From contig JANFAH010000004.1 of NCBI GenBank assembly GCA_024663395.1, positions 3,038,001 through 3,102,000 of the forward strand: a DNA stretch of 64,000 nucleotides, given 5' to 3'. Under the pieces are notes generated by a model. It did no database searches and had not been told where the DNA came from. It was given only the letters and a program-made list of their open reading frames with translations. Position numbers and translations under genes: made by a program. The DNA comes from Pisolithus tinctorius (lineage: Eukaryota > Basidiomycota > Agaricomycetes > Boletales > Pisolithaceae). Below, in pieces: positions 1 to 10,209 of this stretch (position 1 is its first letter; every line of letters starts with the position of its first letter).

Positions 1-751
1 GCGAGCCCAGGCAGAGGTAAGATCATGCTCCAGGTACACCAAGATATTAGGATGGTACCCCTTATTAGCAAAGAAAGGGGAGACACTAGTAGTGGCACTA
101 GGGGCATTATTGTAAGCAAAGTTGGCCAGAGGTAGTAGTTTGGCCCAGTTGTCCTGCTGGTAGTTGCAGTACACTTGGAGATATTGCTCAAGAGTTTGGT
201 TGGTCCTTTTGGTCTGACCATCACCTTTGGGGTGGTAGCCCAAGGTGAAGTGTAAGCACATGTCTAAGGCCTTACCAAGGTGACCAGAAGAAATGAGATA
301 CAAACTCTGAACCTTGGTCTGAGGTTACATGGGCCAGCACTCCATGCTTAGAAAAGACATGGAGTAAGAAGAGTTTGGTGAGTTCTGGGGCTGTGATGGT
401 GTTGTGGGTGGGGATGAAGATGGCCTGCTTGGAAAGCTGGTCAACTACTATGAGAATGGCCATGAAGCCAGATGAGGCTGGGAGCTGTTCAATGAAATCC
501 ATAGATATGGAATTCCACAGTTTCTCTGGCACTGGGAGTTGCTTGAGGAGGCCATAAGGCTGATGGTGGGGAGCCTTAGCCTGGGCACAGGCCATGCAAG
601 ACTGGATGTAGTCCTTGATGAAGGTCCTAAGGCTGGGCCAGGTGTACTCACACCAGATGAGTTGTAAAGTGCAGTTTTGGCCAAAGTGGCCAGACAGGGG
701 GTGGTCATGCTTAAGCCACAAAACCCTAAGGCAAAGATCATTTGAGTCCGG
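1..751 (-). pseudogene. Ty3/gypsy integrase (element A, 3' part of pol)
   Basis: This is the integrase that would insert element A cDNA into chromosomes. Reading on the minus strand, an H2C2 zinc-binding region is visible (HDHPLSGHFG, then CMAC in SCMACAQ), followed by the rve core with SMDFIE (first Asp) and SDQGSEF (second Asp). One extra base near 283 shifts the frame. The reading then resumes as GYHPKGDGQTK..NQTLEQYL and runs off the window start. The family has Glu in QTERTNQ; here codon 208-210 is Lys, a change expected from CpG decay. The reading frame continues directly across element C into the RNase H segment at 11203, so C was inserted into this gene. Dead by frameshift and loss of the catalytic Glu. 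Confidence 0.85.
748..751. repeat. Target-site duplication CCGG of element C, left copy
   Basis: CCGG immediately precedes the 5' LTR and is repeated at 11203-11206 after the 3' LTR. Joining the two flanks at one CCGG restores a continuous reading frame of the host element A (IYVPDSND on the minus strand), which independently confirms the duplication. Confidence 0.92.
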
Positions 752-1750
752 TGTAGGGAACCGTATACTCCCTGAGGCTGGAACACGAATCTGTCACTAA
801 ATTCTGCAAGCCTCTATGTCAAACCCATTTCAGAATTGTTCCGCTCGTGTCTTCGTGTTTCCTCCCCACCCCTGTCGCCTTCGGAGTTTCTACCAACCTT
901 CTGCATGTCGCTCAGTCATCAAAATGCTGATCCAGAAATTCCACATTTGCGCAGAGTCATCCGGAATTCAGTAGCTGTGCCACTGCTCAGTCACGTCACC
1001 TCACCAGTTGTCCATGCCACTTACCTCTAAAAAACTCTGGATTCCCCTGTCACCCTAAATTCCGCAAGCTGGACTTTGTGCCAGTACGCTACACTCTGCC
1101 CTCCTGTGCCACTCAGCTCCACCTCCCACTTGTACACATACTCTCGTTCTGTTGGAAGATACCCCTTACTGTTGTCCCGTTCTTACTCTTGTGTACTACC
1201 CACTGGACTATTTCATGTGCATCCGTATTTCGCTGATGTCTGACATCCTGCCCTTTATTTTCCGGTCTTTTAGTTTTTCTGCCCCACCTTACTCCGACTC
1301 GTACCTACTTTCCCTGTACTATATAATTCTGCCATAGTGTCGGAAATATACCACCCACCTTTGGAGTCGCTATCTGTGTGTGTTCTGTGAGTTCGAGAGT
1401 TTCTAGAGTCTAAGTGTGTATATAGAGTCTACAGCGTCTTCAGTGTCCCCAGAGGTCTTCATGTCTCCTGCATCCTCCAGCTTTGCACACCTAATCCCAT
1501 GTCCCTTTTGCTTCGAATTCACTCCTCTTGATGCGTAGCAACCTCTTGGAATTTCGTATACCCATCCTGCTGTTCCCCATGCGTCTGCATCTGCCTGGAA
1601 TTAAATCCCACGGCTCTCGCTCGAAATTCCCCACTGCTTCTAAGCCCTTTCTCGACTTCTCCTTCCACACAGCACCCCTTTGGACGATCCTAGGGAATTC
1701 TCCCTTCACCCTTCCTCTAGTTGCACGCTTCCCAGAAGTCGTGTTCCACA
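752..1750 (+). repeat. 5' LTR of element C
   Basis: A 999-bp direct repeat of 10210-11202 with TG..CA ends. The two LTRs differ by transitions that are almost all at former CpGs (CG in one copy, TG or CA in the other, or TG against CA), plus a 5-bp CTCAC indel near 1006. A TATATAA box lies at 1320-1326. The reading frame of gag is open from 1680, inside this LTR. Confidence 0.95.
1320..1326 (+). promoter_or_regulatory. TATA box of element C LTR promoter
   Basis: TATATAA in the LTR, also present in the 3' LTR near 10773-10779. It sits about 430 bp before the LTR end, giving a plausible U3/R boundary 25-40 bp downstream. The placement is an inference; no transcript data are available. Confidence 0.55.
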
Positions 1751-3233
1751 ACGTTTTGGAGCCCACTGTGAGGGGTCTGTAGATCTGGAAAGGAGATCCT
1801 TACGACCCACTCGTCAAAGAACCAAACTCGAAGAGCTCCTAGAGCCCTTCTGCAGACTATCTATTTCCTCAGCAGAAATCTTAATTCTGGTAGCTGATCC
1901 TAGAGATATTTCAGAGCTGCACTCGTCAGACTCAGATCTCAGTTTAGATGAGATCTTTCGGAGCCCAGAGTCCCCAGCGTTTTGCCCAGCATTTCCAGGA
2001 GGCTTCGACTTCGACGAGCCCTTTGATCCTCCTGCTGAACGTCAAGAACTTTCGCCTCTCTCAGAACTAACTTCTTCGTCGTCCTCACCATCCAGTGACT
2101 CAGAACTAGCCACTGAACAGCTCCTACTTCCTTCCCACTCCCTAATCGCAAATTCCGCTATCTCCCTTTCTACTCAAATACCCATACAGAATTCTCTTGC
2201 CTTGACTCTCTTGAATTCCGCTCCTATCCTTCCCCAAATTCCGATCCAGATCCCCATACCACCTCGCATAATGTCTGGAGCAAGAGACATGCCACTCAGG
2301 GGTTCTAACAAAGCCCCGAAGTTTTCCAGTCATACCGAAGACATCACTCGCTACCTTGAAGACGTCAAACAACTCTGTGTTGAAGCTGGCCTTGACACCG
2401 GGAAAGATAAGATCCACTGGGTCATTCGTTACGCTGACCACAACGAGGTGGAGTTTTGGTCAACCTTAGACACTGCAACCGACGGCTTCAATGACTGGGA
2501 TGCATTTTCCAAAGAACTCCTGAACTACTATCCAGGTGCCTCGGTGAAAGATTGTTGCTATACTAAAGCCGACCTCGAAACCTTACTCTACCATCAAGTT
2601 CAGAAACTGATGGGATCACTGGAAGATCTCGGGAAATACGTCCGGGAATTCTGACGCATCCTTGGCCTCATCCAGAAGAAGAAACTCCCTGAGGGGTTTC
2701 CCCCAAGATTTCGGAATTCCTTGCTCACACGATTGCAACTCTCTGACTTAGATCATGACATTGACAAACCATGGGAGTTCGATATAGTCTATAAACATGC
2801 CAACTACCTCCTCAGTGGGGCCAAACGGAACCTCCCTCAACCAGACTCGTCGGCACTGTTTCCCCAGAATTCCACTCCATCTTCCTCGCCGGCCGTTCCT
2901 ACTATCCTGAAGCGAGAGTATGTTCATGTTGCTCAGCAACCTGTGCCTACCCCACCCCCCCAACAAGGTCAAGAAGGACAATTCTGTCGTTCCTTCAATC
3001 CACGGTGTTTCTTCTGCGGAGGAACAGATGGGCACAGAACTGCAGAATGTGCGCTGTGTCACGAATACGTACAAGCTGGGAAATGCTCCCTGATTGGAGG
3101 GAGAGTTTTCATGCCAGATGGCTCTGATATTCCTAGGACAGCTGCAGGTCGTAATTTCAAGGAAAAGATCGATAACTTCCTTGCCATGCACGACTCGATC
3201 ATTGCCTCAGCAAACCTCGTCTCAGTTCAGTGA
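1680..3233 (+). pseudogene. gag: Gag (capsid/nucleocapsid) of element C
   Basis: Structural Gag that would package element RNA. The frame is open from 1680 inside the LTR. The conserved part begins at the ATG at 2271 (MSGARDMPLRG), my preferred start. A Gag-like helical region follows (APKFSSHTEDITRYLEDV through LLNYYPG), then a zinc knuckle CFFCGGTDGHRTAEC near 3007-3052. In-frame TGA codons interrupt it at 2652-2654 (before CGC, a likely former CGA) and 3231-3233. The same frame then continues into the protease without a shift, so gag and protease were one polyprotein. The acidic, serine-rich stretch before 2271 may be part of an extended N terminus or 5' leader. Confidence 0.85.
1757..1775 (+). 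promoter_or_regulatory. Putative primer-binding block of element C
   Basis: TGGAGCCCACTGTGAGGGG lies six bases after the 5' LTR. The same block, on the minus strand, directly follows the LTR of the otherwise different element B (15415-15433). Conservation at the standard primer-binding position in two elements suggests a minus-strand priming role. It does not resemble the usual tRNA T-arm complement, so the primer is unknown and self-priming is possible. Confidence 0.5.
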
Positions 3234-4451
3234 CCCAGCCAGCAGTCAACCTCATCCTGTGGGTGTGGAACTCCTCCCCATCTCGTCAGCACAATGTTCT
3301 TCAGCAACGAAGATGTTTTGGAATACCAAGTCGACCTACACCCCTCTTCCTATCTAGTCGATGAAAACCTAGAGGAGGATGCTGATGAAGAAGACCAATG
3401 TGCCTTGGCAAGGGCTTATGCGCAGGTAGAAGAGTTGAAGAACGCTATCAAGAAAAAGAAGACAGCTCGCTTCGACGGCATAGAAGTCCCGGTTCATCGT
3501 CAAAGGCTGGCACTAGCAGTCCCAGCGTCGGCCAACGCGCCAGTGCCTACTATCCCAGTCAGTAATTCTGCTCCAGCTAACCCTGCCTCGTCTTCGGAAG
3601 CCCCAACAGCCGGAAAAACTCCAGTTGCTCCTAATCTTACAGATCCCCAGAAACTTAAGCCATTGACAAATTCTGCACCCCAATTCCATTACCAAAGCAG
3701 CTTCGATGAGGCTGCAGCGACCAAGCGGATCGTAAACCAAGTCTTAGACGCAAAAATGGAAATCTCTACTAAAGATCTATTAGCTGTCAGCCCAGAGATC
3801 CGCAAGCAGATCAGAGAACTAGCTGCAACGAAGAAGATAACCATTGGGAGTTTAGAAACCGCATCAGACACGACTCCCTCGGCTGCTTGGGCGTCCTATG
3901 AGCAGTACTGGGTCAGAGACACAGAAGGGAAGTGTGTGGGCCTTGCTACGGCTCCCTTACGTGCTGTCGACGGGATCTTGATGGACAAACTCCATGTCGA
4001 ATGTATTTTGGACAGCGGATGCCAGGTAGTGGCCTTGCGATGGGAGTTGTGGGAAGCTTTAGAGGCCCCTCTCCGTACTGACATGACCATGACTCTGGAG
4101 GCTGCTAACCAATCCAAAGAAAGCACCCTTGGGGTCATAGAGAATGCCACCTTGCGCATAGGGAACATTGAGGCCCATCTACAAATCCAGGTCGTTGATT
4201 GTGTGCCTTTTGACTTACTGCTCGGTCGACCCTTCTTCTGCCTACTCTCCAGTGTGCTTCGTGATTTCCCTGATGGAGAACAGTCTCTGGAAATCCGCGA
4301 CCCTAATTCCGGTAAACAAGTCTTAATTCTGACACGACCTCACAACAGACTGCAACCCCTTCCACATTTCGTAAATTCTGAAGATGAAGAAGACTTCTTC
4401 GTGCGAAAACAAATGCGTCGCCACATGAATTCACCCGAACAGGGTTTTTAG
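3234..4451 (+). pseudogene. Gag C-terminal region and aspartic protease of element C
   Basis: Continuation of the gag frame, open from 3234 to a TAG at 4449-4451. An acidic and then Pro/Ala-rich linker leads to a retroviral-type aspartic protease. Catalytic DSG is at 4011-4019 (CILDSGCQVV), and the flap-to-end region VVDCVPFDLLLGRPFF is close to the family pattern. The protease would cleave Gag-Pol in the virus-like particle. The ORF ends exactly at a -1 slippery site, which connects it to the RT-integrase frame. The catalytic residues look intact, so the block to function lies upstream (TGA codons) and in RT. Confidence 0.85.
4442..4448 (+). promoter_or_regulatory. -1 programmed ribosomal frameshift site (GGGTTTT)
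   Basis: The heptamer G GGT TTT has the X XXY YYZ form in the gag-protease frame and is followed at once by the TAG stop. Slipping back one base places the ribosome at 4448, in the frame that is open through 4505 and carries RT-RNase H-integrase to 8059. The heptamer, the adjacent stop and the -1 frame relation all agree. I did not resolve a downstream pseudoknot by eye. Confidence 0.85.
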
Positions 4452-6256
4452 TATCGGTTGAGGACTCGTATGATCTGCGAGGAGACCAGGACTGCGCTTT
4501 CTCCATGTGTTCACTTTATGTTTCTGATCCATCTTTATACCCTTTGAAGTCTTCCATGTTTTTACCCACAGACACTGCCGTAAATTCCGCTGTGGCGTTT
4601 ATCTACGACTTTCGAGGCAACAGTACGCCCCCTGTCGATCCCTTTGACACCAGTTCTGTTTCTCCAACTGATCCTTTCCTGTTCTTGACCGCTACTACCA
4701 TTTCTCCACTGACAATTTCTGCCTTACGCTCTACTTATCAGTTCGATCCTGTTTATCATGTCTTAAAGTACAAACCTGTAGCGAGGAAGGTGAGGCGGGT
4801 ACCAATGTCGATGCCAGCAGAATTCCGAGTAGAGTGTTGGGAGGCCAAAGACCCACTCACAGATCTGCCTATTTTACCTACTCATCCCCCTCCGTTCGTG
4901 CCAGGTTCCAGGTTTACTCAGGAAAGAGCTGACGAGCTCGATCTGGACCTGGCAAGGTTCCTTTGGCCTACAGAATTAGACCTAGTATGGTGGTTGGTCA
5001 GGGAGCATGAAGACGCCTTTGCTTGGGACGCTTCGGAAAGAGGGACCTTCCGAGAGGACATGTTCCCGCCCCTGAAGATACCTATGCTAGCCCACAAGCC
5101 TTGGTTCGAGCAGAATATTCCCATTCCCCCTGCTATTTTCCATGAAGTTGTTAATATTATCAAAGAAAAGATTTCCGCAGGGGTTTATGAACTGTCTACT
5201 TCGTCTTACCGCTCAAAATGGTTCTGTGTAGTCAAGAAGGATGGAAAATCTCTGTGCCTCGTACATGACTTACAACCTCTAAATGCCATTTCTATCCAGG
5301 ACTCAGCCGTTCCCCCCTTCATCGATTCGATTGCTGAAGCCTTCGCTTGTCATTCGGTCTATGGAATTTTAGATCTTATGGTCAGATATGATCATCGCAC
5401 CATACATGATGATTACTGCGACCTCACTACCTTCCAAACTCCTATAGGTACTCTTTGACTCACCAAACTTCCTATGGGCTACACGAATGCCATCCAAATT
5501 TTCCACAGAGACATCTGTTGGATTTTAAAAGATGAAATTCCGGAAGTCACCATCCTGTTTATCGACAACTGTCCCATTAAAGGCCCCAAATCTCGCTACC
5601 AAAATCCCGATGGGACCTACGAAACGATTCCACAGAATTCCGGGATTAGATGCTTCATCTGGGAGCACCTGCAGAATGTCAATCGGGTCTTGCACCATCT
5701 ACGTCATGCAGGAGCCACCGTCTCAGCAAAGAAATGCGTCATCACTGCGCCGTCCATCATAGTGGTTGGGCGTAAGGTGTCGTTCGAGGGTAGAATTCCG
5801 GACAAAACTAAAGTCCAGAAGATTAAAGATTGGCCGTATTGTGCGAACGTTACTGAAGTATGCAGATTTTTAGGTCTCTGCTCTTACTGCAGGATCTTCA
5901 TCAAAGACTTCGCCAAACATGCCCGTCCCCTTGTCGAGCTGACCAAGAAAGATGTCCCCTTTGAATTCTGCAACGAACATAGGGAAGCCATGGAGTACCT
6001 CCGCCGGGTGATCGTCTCGTCCCCTGCATTGCGAACTATCGACTATAATTCCGAAAGGAAGGTCATCTTAGCAGTCAACACTTCTAACATCGCTGTCGGG
6101 TACCTCCTCATGCAGGAAGGGGAAGATGAAAAATGCTACCCTGCTAGGTTTGGCTCGATAACCCTCAATGATTGCGAACGTCGATACAGCCAAGCGAAGC
6201 TGGAGCTGTTTGGACTTTTCCGTGCTTTGCATGATGTCTGACTTCATATCTTCGGC
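4448..6256 (+). pseudogene. pol: Reverse transcriptase and RNase H start, element C pol
   Basis: The RT copies element RNA into cDNA. This frame is -1 to gag and has its first ATG at 4505. RT blocks are visible: LVHDLQPLN, ILDLMVRYD (first catalytic Asp), TFQTPIGTL, LPMGYTN, and the catalytic box at 5561-5572, which reads FIDNC where the family has FIDD. The thumb/connection region (GRIPDKTKVQKIKDW, FLGLCSYCRIF) and an RNase H start (VILAVNTSNIAVGYLL, FGSITLND) follow. In-frame TGA codons at 5456-5458 and 6239-6241 lie at positions where related elements have Arg, consistent with former CGA codons. With Asp lost at 5567-5569, this RT should be inactive. Confidence 0.9.
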
Positions 6257-8059
6257 GTGTGGAATTTAGTTGTCGAGGTGGATGCACGATATATCAGAGG
6301 GATGATTAACAATCCCAATCTACAGCCTAACGCGACCATAAATCGTTGGATCGCTGGAATTCTCCTGTTCGACTTCGAGCTCATACATGTTCCAGCACAC
6401 AAGCACACAGCACTGGATGGACTTTTGAGGAGGCCAAGGGCAGAAGAAGATGAGGAGGGGGATGAGGACTATGAGGATTGGATAGATGAGTGTGGGGCTT
6501 TCGCAGTCGAGCTCTTGAATCGTAGGGAAGCGTGTCTCGAGTCCCATCCTTACCCCTTGGAAATTCCAAGCGTCGTGTCAGACTCATCCCTCCCCCTGTC
6601 ACAGAGTCTAGGTATCTTTACTGCTGAAGATTCGATGCTGGAAAACCTCAAGACTGAAATTCCGAGGTCAGAAAAAGCGAAACAGAGAGAGGAGAGGATG
6701 AGAGTGGTGAAGGAGTTTTTGGAGACGAAGAAAATGCCCAAAGGGTTAGAGGAGGCGGAACTGGAGAGCCTAGTGCGCCTTGTGACTTGGTATTTTGTAA
6801 AAGGGGGAGAACTGTGGAGGAAGGATCCCCAGGGATGGCACCAGCTAGTGGTACCCTCACACAAACGCCTTGGAATTCTCCACCAGGCCCACGACAACCT
6901 AGGACACAAGGGTATCTTCTCGACCCATATGCGTTTGCTGACTTGCTTTTGGTGGCCCATGCTAGAGCAGGACATCCATTGGTATGTTAAATCGTGCCAC
7001 GAGTGCCAGATCCATTGTTTGGATCGCATTCATATACTGCCAGTCGTCACCATCCCCGAACCCCTGTTTTACAAGGCTTATATGGACACGTTCTTAATGC
7101 CGAAGTCGAACGGGTTTCACTATGTTACCCAAGCCTGCTGTTCACTCACCAGTTACCCTGAATGGGCTATCCTTTGTGCAGAGACAGGCAAGTCCATTGG
7201 AAAGTTCATCTTCGAACAGATTCTGTGCTGTTGGGGTGACATTGCGGAGATTGTCACAGATAATGGGGGACCATACGTCCTTGCTCTCGACTGGCTCTCC
7301 AAGACCTTCGGAATTCGCCACATATGCATCTCCCCTTATAACTGGCAGGCTAATGGAGTTGTCGAATGGCGGCATTTTGATGTAAGAGAAGCGATGGTAA
7401 AGAGTTGTGGTGGGGAAGCATCGAGGTGGTCAGAAGTGGCCCCTGCGGTATTTTGGGCAGAGAGGGTTACGGTCCATAAGGCAACTGGGTTTTCTCCATT
7501 CTATATGGCTCATGGTGTTGAACCCAGACTCCCTTTCGATCTGGTCAAAGCGACGTTTTTAGCCCCTTTCGAGGCGGAATTTTACTTGACTACAGACCTC
7601 ATTGCTCACTGTGCTCACCAACTCCAGAAACACCCTGAGGACCTCGCTTGCATCCACGATCTGGTCCTGAAATCCCACTTTGCCTCAGCCAAGGATTTTG
7701 TCGATTGTTTCGCACGATCCATCAAAGACTTTAACTTTGAACCAGGGTCGCTTGTCCTCGTTCGGAATTCCCGTATCAAACTAGAACTCGACCAGAAAAC
7801 CAAACTGCGCTACCTAGGGCCTATGATCGTCATCAGACGCACTAAAGGTGGCTCGTACATACTTGCAGAATTAGATGGCACTGTCTCAAAATTCCGCTTC
7901 ACTGCCTTTCGCCTATACCCCTATTTCCCATGGGATAACACTTGTATTGAAGTCACCCAGCTGACTGGCATTTCCTCGCAAGACCTGGATCGTCTTGAAG
8001 ACGATGCGTTCCCAGACCCTACACTCGCTGGCATCCTGTTGGACGAGTCAGATGAGTAG
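6257..8059 (+). pseudogene. RNase H end and integrase of element C pol
   Basis: Same frame as the upstream RT. It begins with the end of RNase H (LVVEVDARYIRGM, INRWIAGILLFDF). The integrase follows: a histidine/cysteine zinc region (HQAHDNLGHKG .. SCHECQIHC), then the catalytic core with Asp at 7085 (MDTFLMPKS), Asp at 7259 (IVTDNGGPY) and Glu at 7364 (NGVVEWRHFDVREA). The spacing is close to DD35E. The C-terminal part has the SRIKLELDQKTKLRYLGPM type of SH3-like GPY/F module and ends at the TAG 8057-8059. No chromodomain is seen. This half of pol has no stop codon and its DDE triad is intact, unlike the RT half. Confidence 0.9.
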
Positions 8060-8327
8060 CCCGTCCTTCTCTCTACCTCTTTTCTTTTGTTTCTCTCTTC
8101 TTTCTTTTATCGATACCCGTTTCATCTCATATATAAGTTCCGCACCGCCCACATGAATGAAACAAACTCAAAAAAAAAAACAAAAAAAACAAAAAAAACA
8201 AAATTCCACACTTCTTTTCCTTCAAAAATCTTACATTTCCTTACTGTAGTACTAAAACCGATGCACGAAAGACTCTTTCACATTCGGGACATACGAGTAC
8301 AAAATTCCGCAGATGCTAGAACGCTAT
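8060..8327 (+). other. Element C 3' non-coding spacer with A-rich tract
   Basis: Between the integrase stop and the end of the antisense gene. It contains a T-rich stretch (8083-8110) and an A-rich tract at about 8169-8203 broken by single C residues. Probably the convergent 3' ends of the sense and antisense transcripts. No ORF is convincing. Confidence 0.5.
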
Positions 8328-10114
8328 CTACAGGTCGTGGAGATTGTCCTTCAACCTTCGTAACTCCTCCTGTCTGGCCTGCGCAGTCTCAATCTGGCGT
8401 GTTCCCCACCTCGCTAGCATCTCCAGCAGCCGGTAGACCTGCTCCAACTCGAATTCTTCATCCTCGGCTCTTGCCTCGAGCACTCACAGATGCTCAATGA
8501 TATTCGCTGTCAACTGCTCGCATGGGTATTCAACCTCCGGAATCTCTGTGGCCGGTGGAGTGTCACTCCAGACTGACACTTCGATGTCTCCGGGTTCCTC
8601 CAGTAAACCGGTCGCAGTCACGAAGAATGGATCACTCTCGACTTGCGGTTCGTCGACTGGAAGTGACGCTCCAGGTTCGTCGACAGGGGCTGGTGAGGGC
8701 TTGAATGAGGGTACAGGCATTGGAGTAGCCCCGCGGAAAAAGAGATGAGGTGTTGGTGAAGGATCGTGGGGTGAAGGGGTCAGTTGTGGCGAAGGAGAAC
8801 ATGGGGGAGTCGGATCAGGCTGCCGTTTTTGAGCCGGAATTTTCAGAGTGAGCTTCTTAGCAGGTCCAGTCGCAGGTTTGGCTGGGGGCGCCTTCGCAGT
8901 TGTAATTGGTTTGACCTGTTTGTGGGACGGGCCTGCTTCCCCAACGGTACTGGAGTTCTTTCGCTGAAGGTGGTGTCAGCTCGTTCCCTTGCAGAATTTC
9001 ACCTGTTCAGTACTCACCTTTCTCCCTACTCCACGAGAGCGAGAGCACTTGCGCTTCGCCTTCTGGCACCGTTTACAGGATGATTCTGGCTCCCCGACGC
9101 ATGTGAGGTTTGCCTGCGCACACATCTCGCAGGGCTTGTTGTCTCCAGCCACACGGGGTCTCTTTGCAGAAGGTCCTGGTTCACCTTCGCCTTTGCCATC
9201 GCCCTCGTCATCGTTGATGTCATCAGCCAGCTCGTCCTCCTCACTGGTGGCCTGCGGCATTTTTGTTGAAGTCAGCATTCACGCTTGGGGTTGTCAAGGA
9301 CATGGAATGTACCTTCTGTTTCCCTTTTCCTTTGCTCACGCTACCAGAGCCCCCCCCTGTCAAACGTGCAGCTCCTCTTGACGGGTGTCCTTCGGTGTCC
9401 CCTGGCACGTGGTCTTGGCCCACATCTCTTGCTGTTTGGCCCCAGGTACGCACTGACAGTGCCTGGGCCAACCTCTCAGCCTCTAAGCGCGCTCTCTCCT
9501 TGACCCGCTCCTGGTAGTCCTCGAAGACGTTGTTGATGTGGAATCTTCACTGCCCTTCTGGCTGACGAAGATCTGCTATGGCTATCGCCACAGGGATCAC
9601 CTCGTTCTGCCGTATCGTGGATTCTTCGGTCATCTCGTGAAGGTTGGCGTCGCGCACCTTCGGGATGGAGATCTCGTTCTCGTCGACGTACTTCCACCAC
9701 GAGTAGATCCCAGCCTGGAGACCTGTTAGCACATCGCAGGGCACGAGTATCTAGTGCACTCACCCAGGTCTGGTCCCAGTCCCCCACCCACTCGTATATT
9801 GCCTCTAAGCTCTCTTCAGGTTGCAGTGCCATGTTGATCAGCACTCTAACATGCCTCAGCACTGCTGACAGCGAGGTAATTGCCTGGTCCCTCATGCTGA
9901 ACACTGGTCGTGCGTCGCGGATCGAGTATGCTTGCATGTCGACGAGTGGATGAGATGTATGGGCTTGGGCTTGGATAGTGGATACGGGTGTAGCTGGGGA
10001 TGGGCAGTTTGACGAGCAGTGAGCCACCTTCTGGGCGTATTTAAATTCCACAGGGCTATCTCGTACAATGCGGAATTCCCTTCTGCACGAGGCAGAATTC
10101 CGACCATGTGCCAT
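8328..10114 (-). pseudogene. Antisense spliced gene inside element C, Zn2Cys6-like protein
   Basis: An accessory gene on the strand opposite to gag-pol. My preferred start is the ATG at 10112-10114 (MAHGRNSASCRRE); the stop is TAG at 8328-8330. Intron 1 (49 nt, GTGAGT..CAG) joins GDWDQTW to AGIYSWWKYVDENEIS. A later 54-nt intron (GTGAGT .. GCTGAC .. CAG, near 8967-9020) joins VGRK to RKNSSTVGEAGPS. A possible 31-nt intron or a frameshift lies near 9260-9290. The centre encodes CEMCAQANLTC then CKRCQKAKRKC, two C-x2-C-x6-C arms as in Zn2Cys6 DNA-binding proteins, after an acidic segment and a basic KRPR. The C terminus is Pro-rich and ends in a charged helix. Two in-frame TGA codons sit where CGA is expected (before RFHINN and after NIIEHL). 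Its role is unknown; regulation of the element is a guess. Confidence 0.75.
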
Positions 10115-10202
10115 CATTGTTACGTAAGACATGCCAAAATTCCGCTTGTCTCTGTCATGTCTCAGTTTGGTCTGACCAAGGACAGTCAGCATTCGAAGTC
10201 CC

Positions 10203-10209
10203 CGGGAGG
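10203..10209 (+). promoter_or_regulatory. Short polypurine tract of element C
   Basis: CGGGAGG directly abuts the 3' LTR start, the standard position of the plus-strand primer. It is short for a polypurine tract, so only position supports it. Confidence 0.5.
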
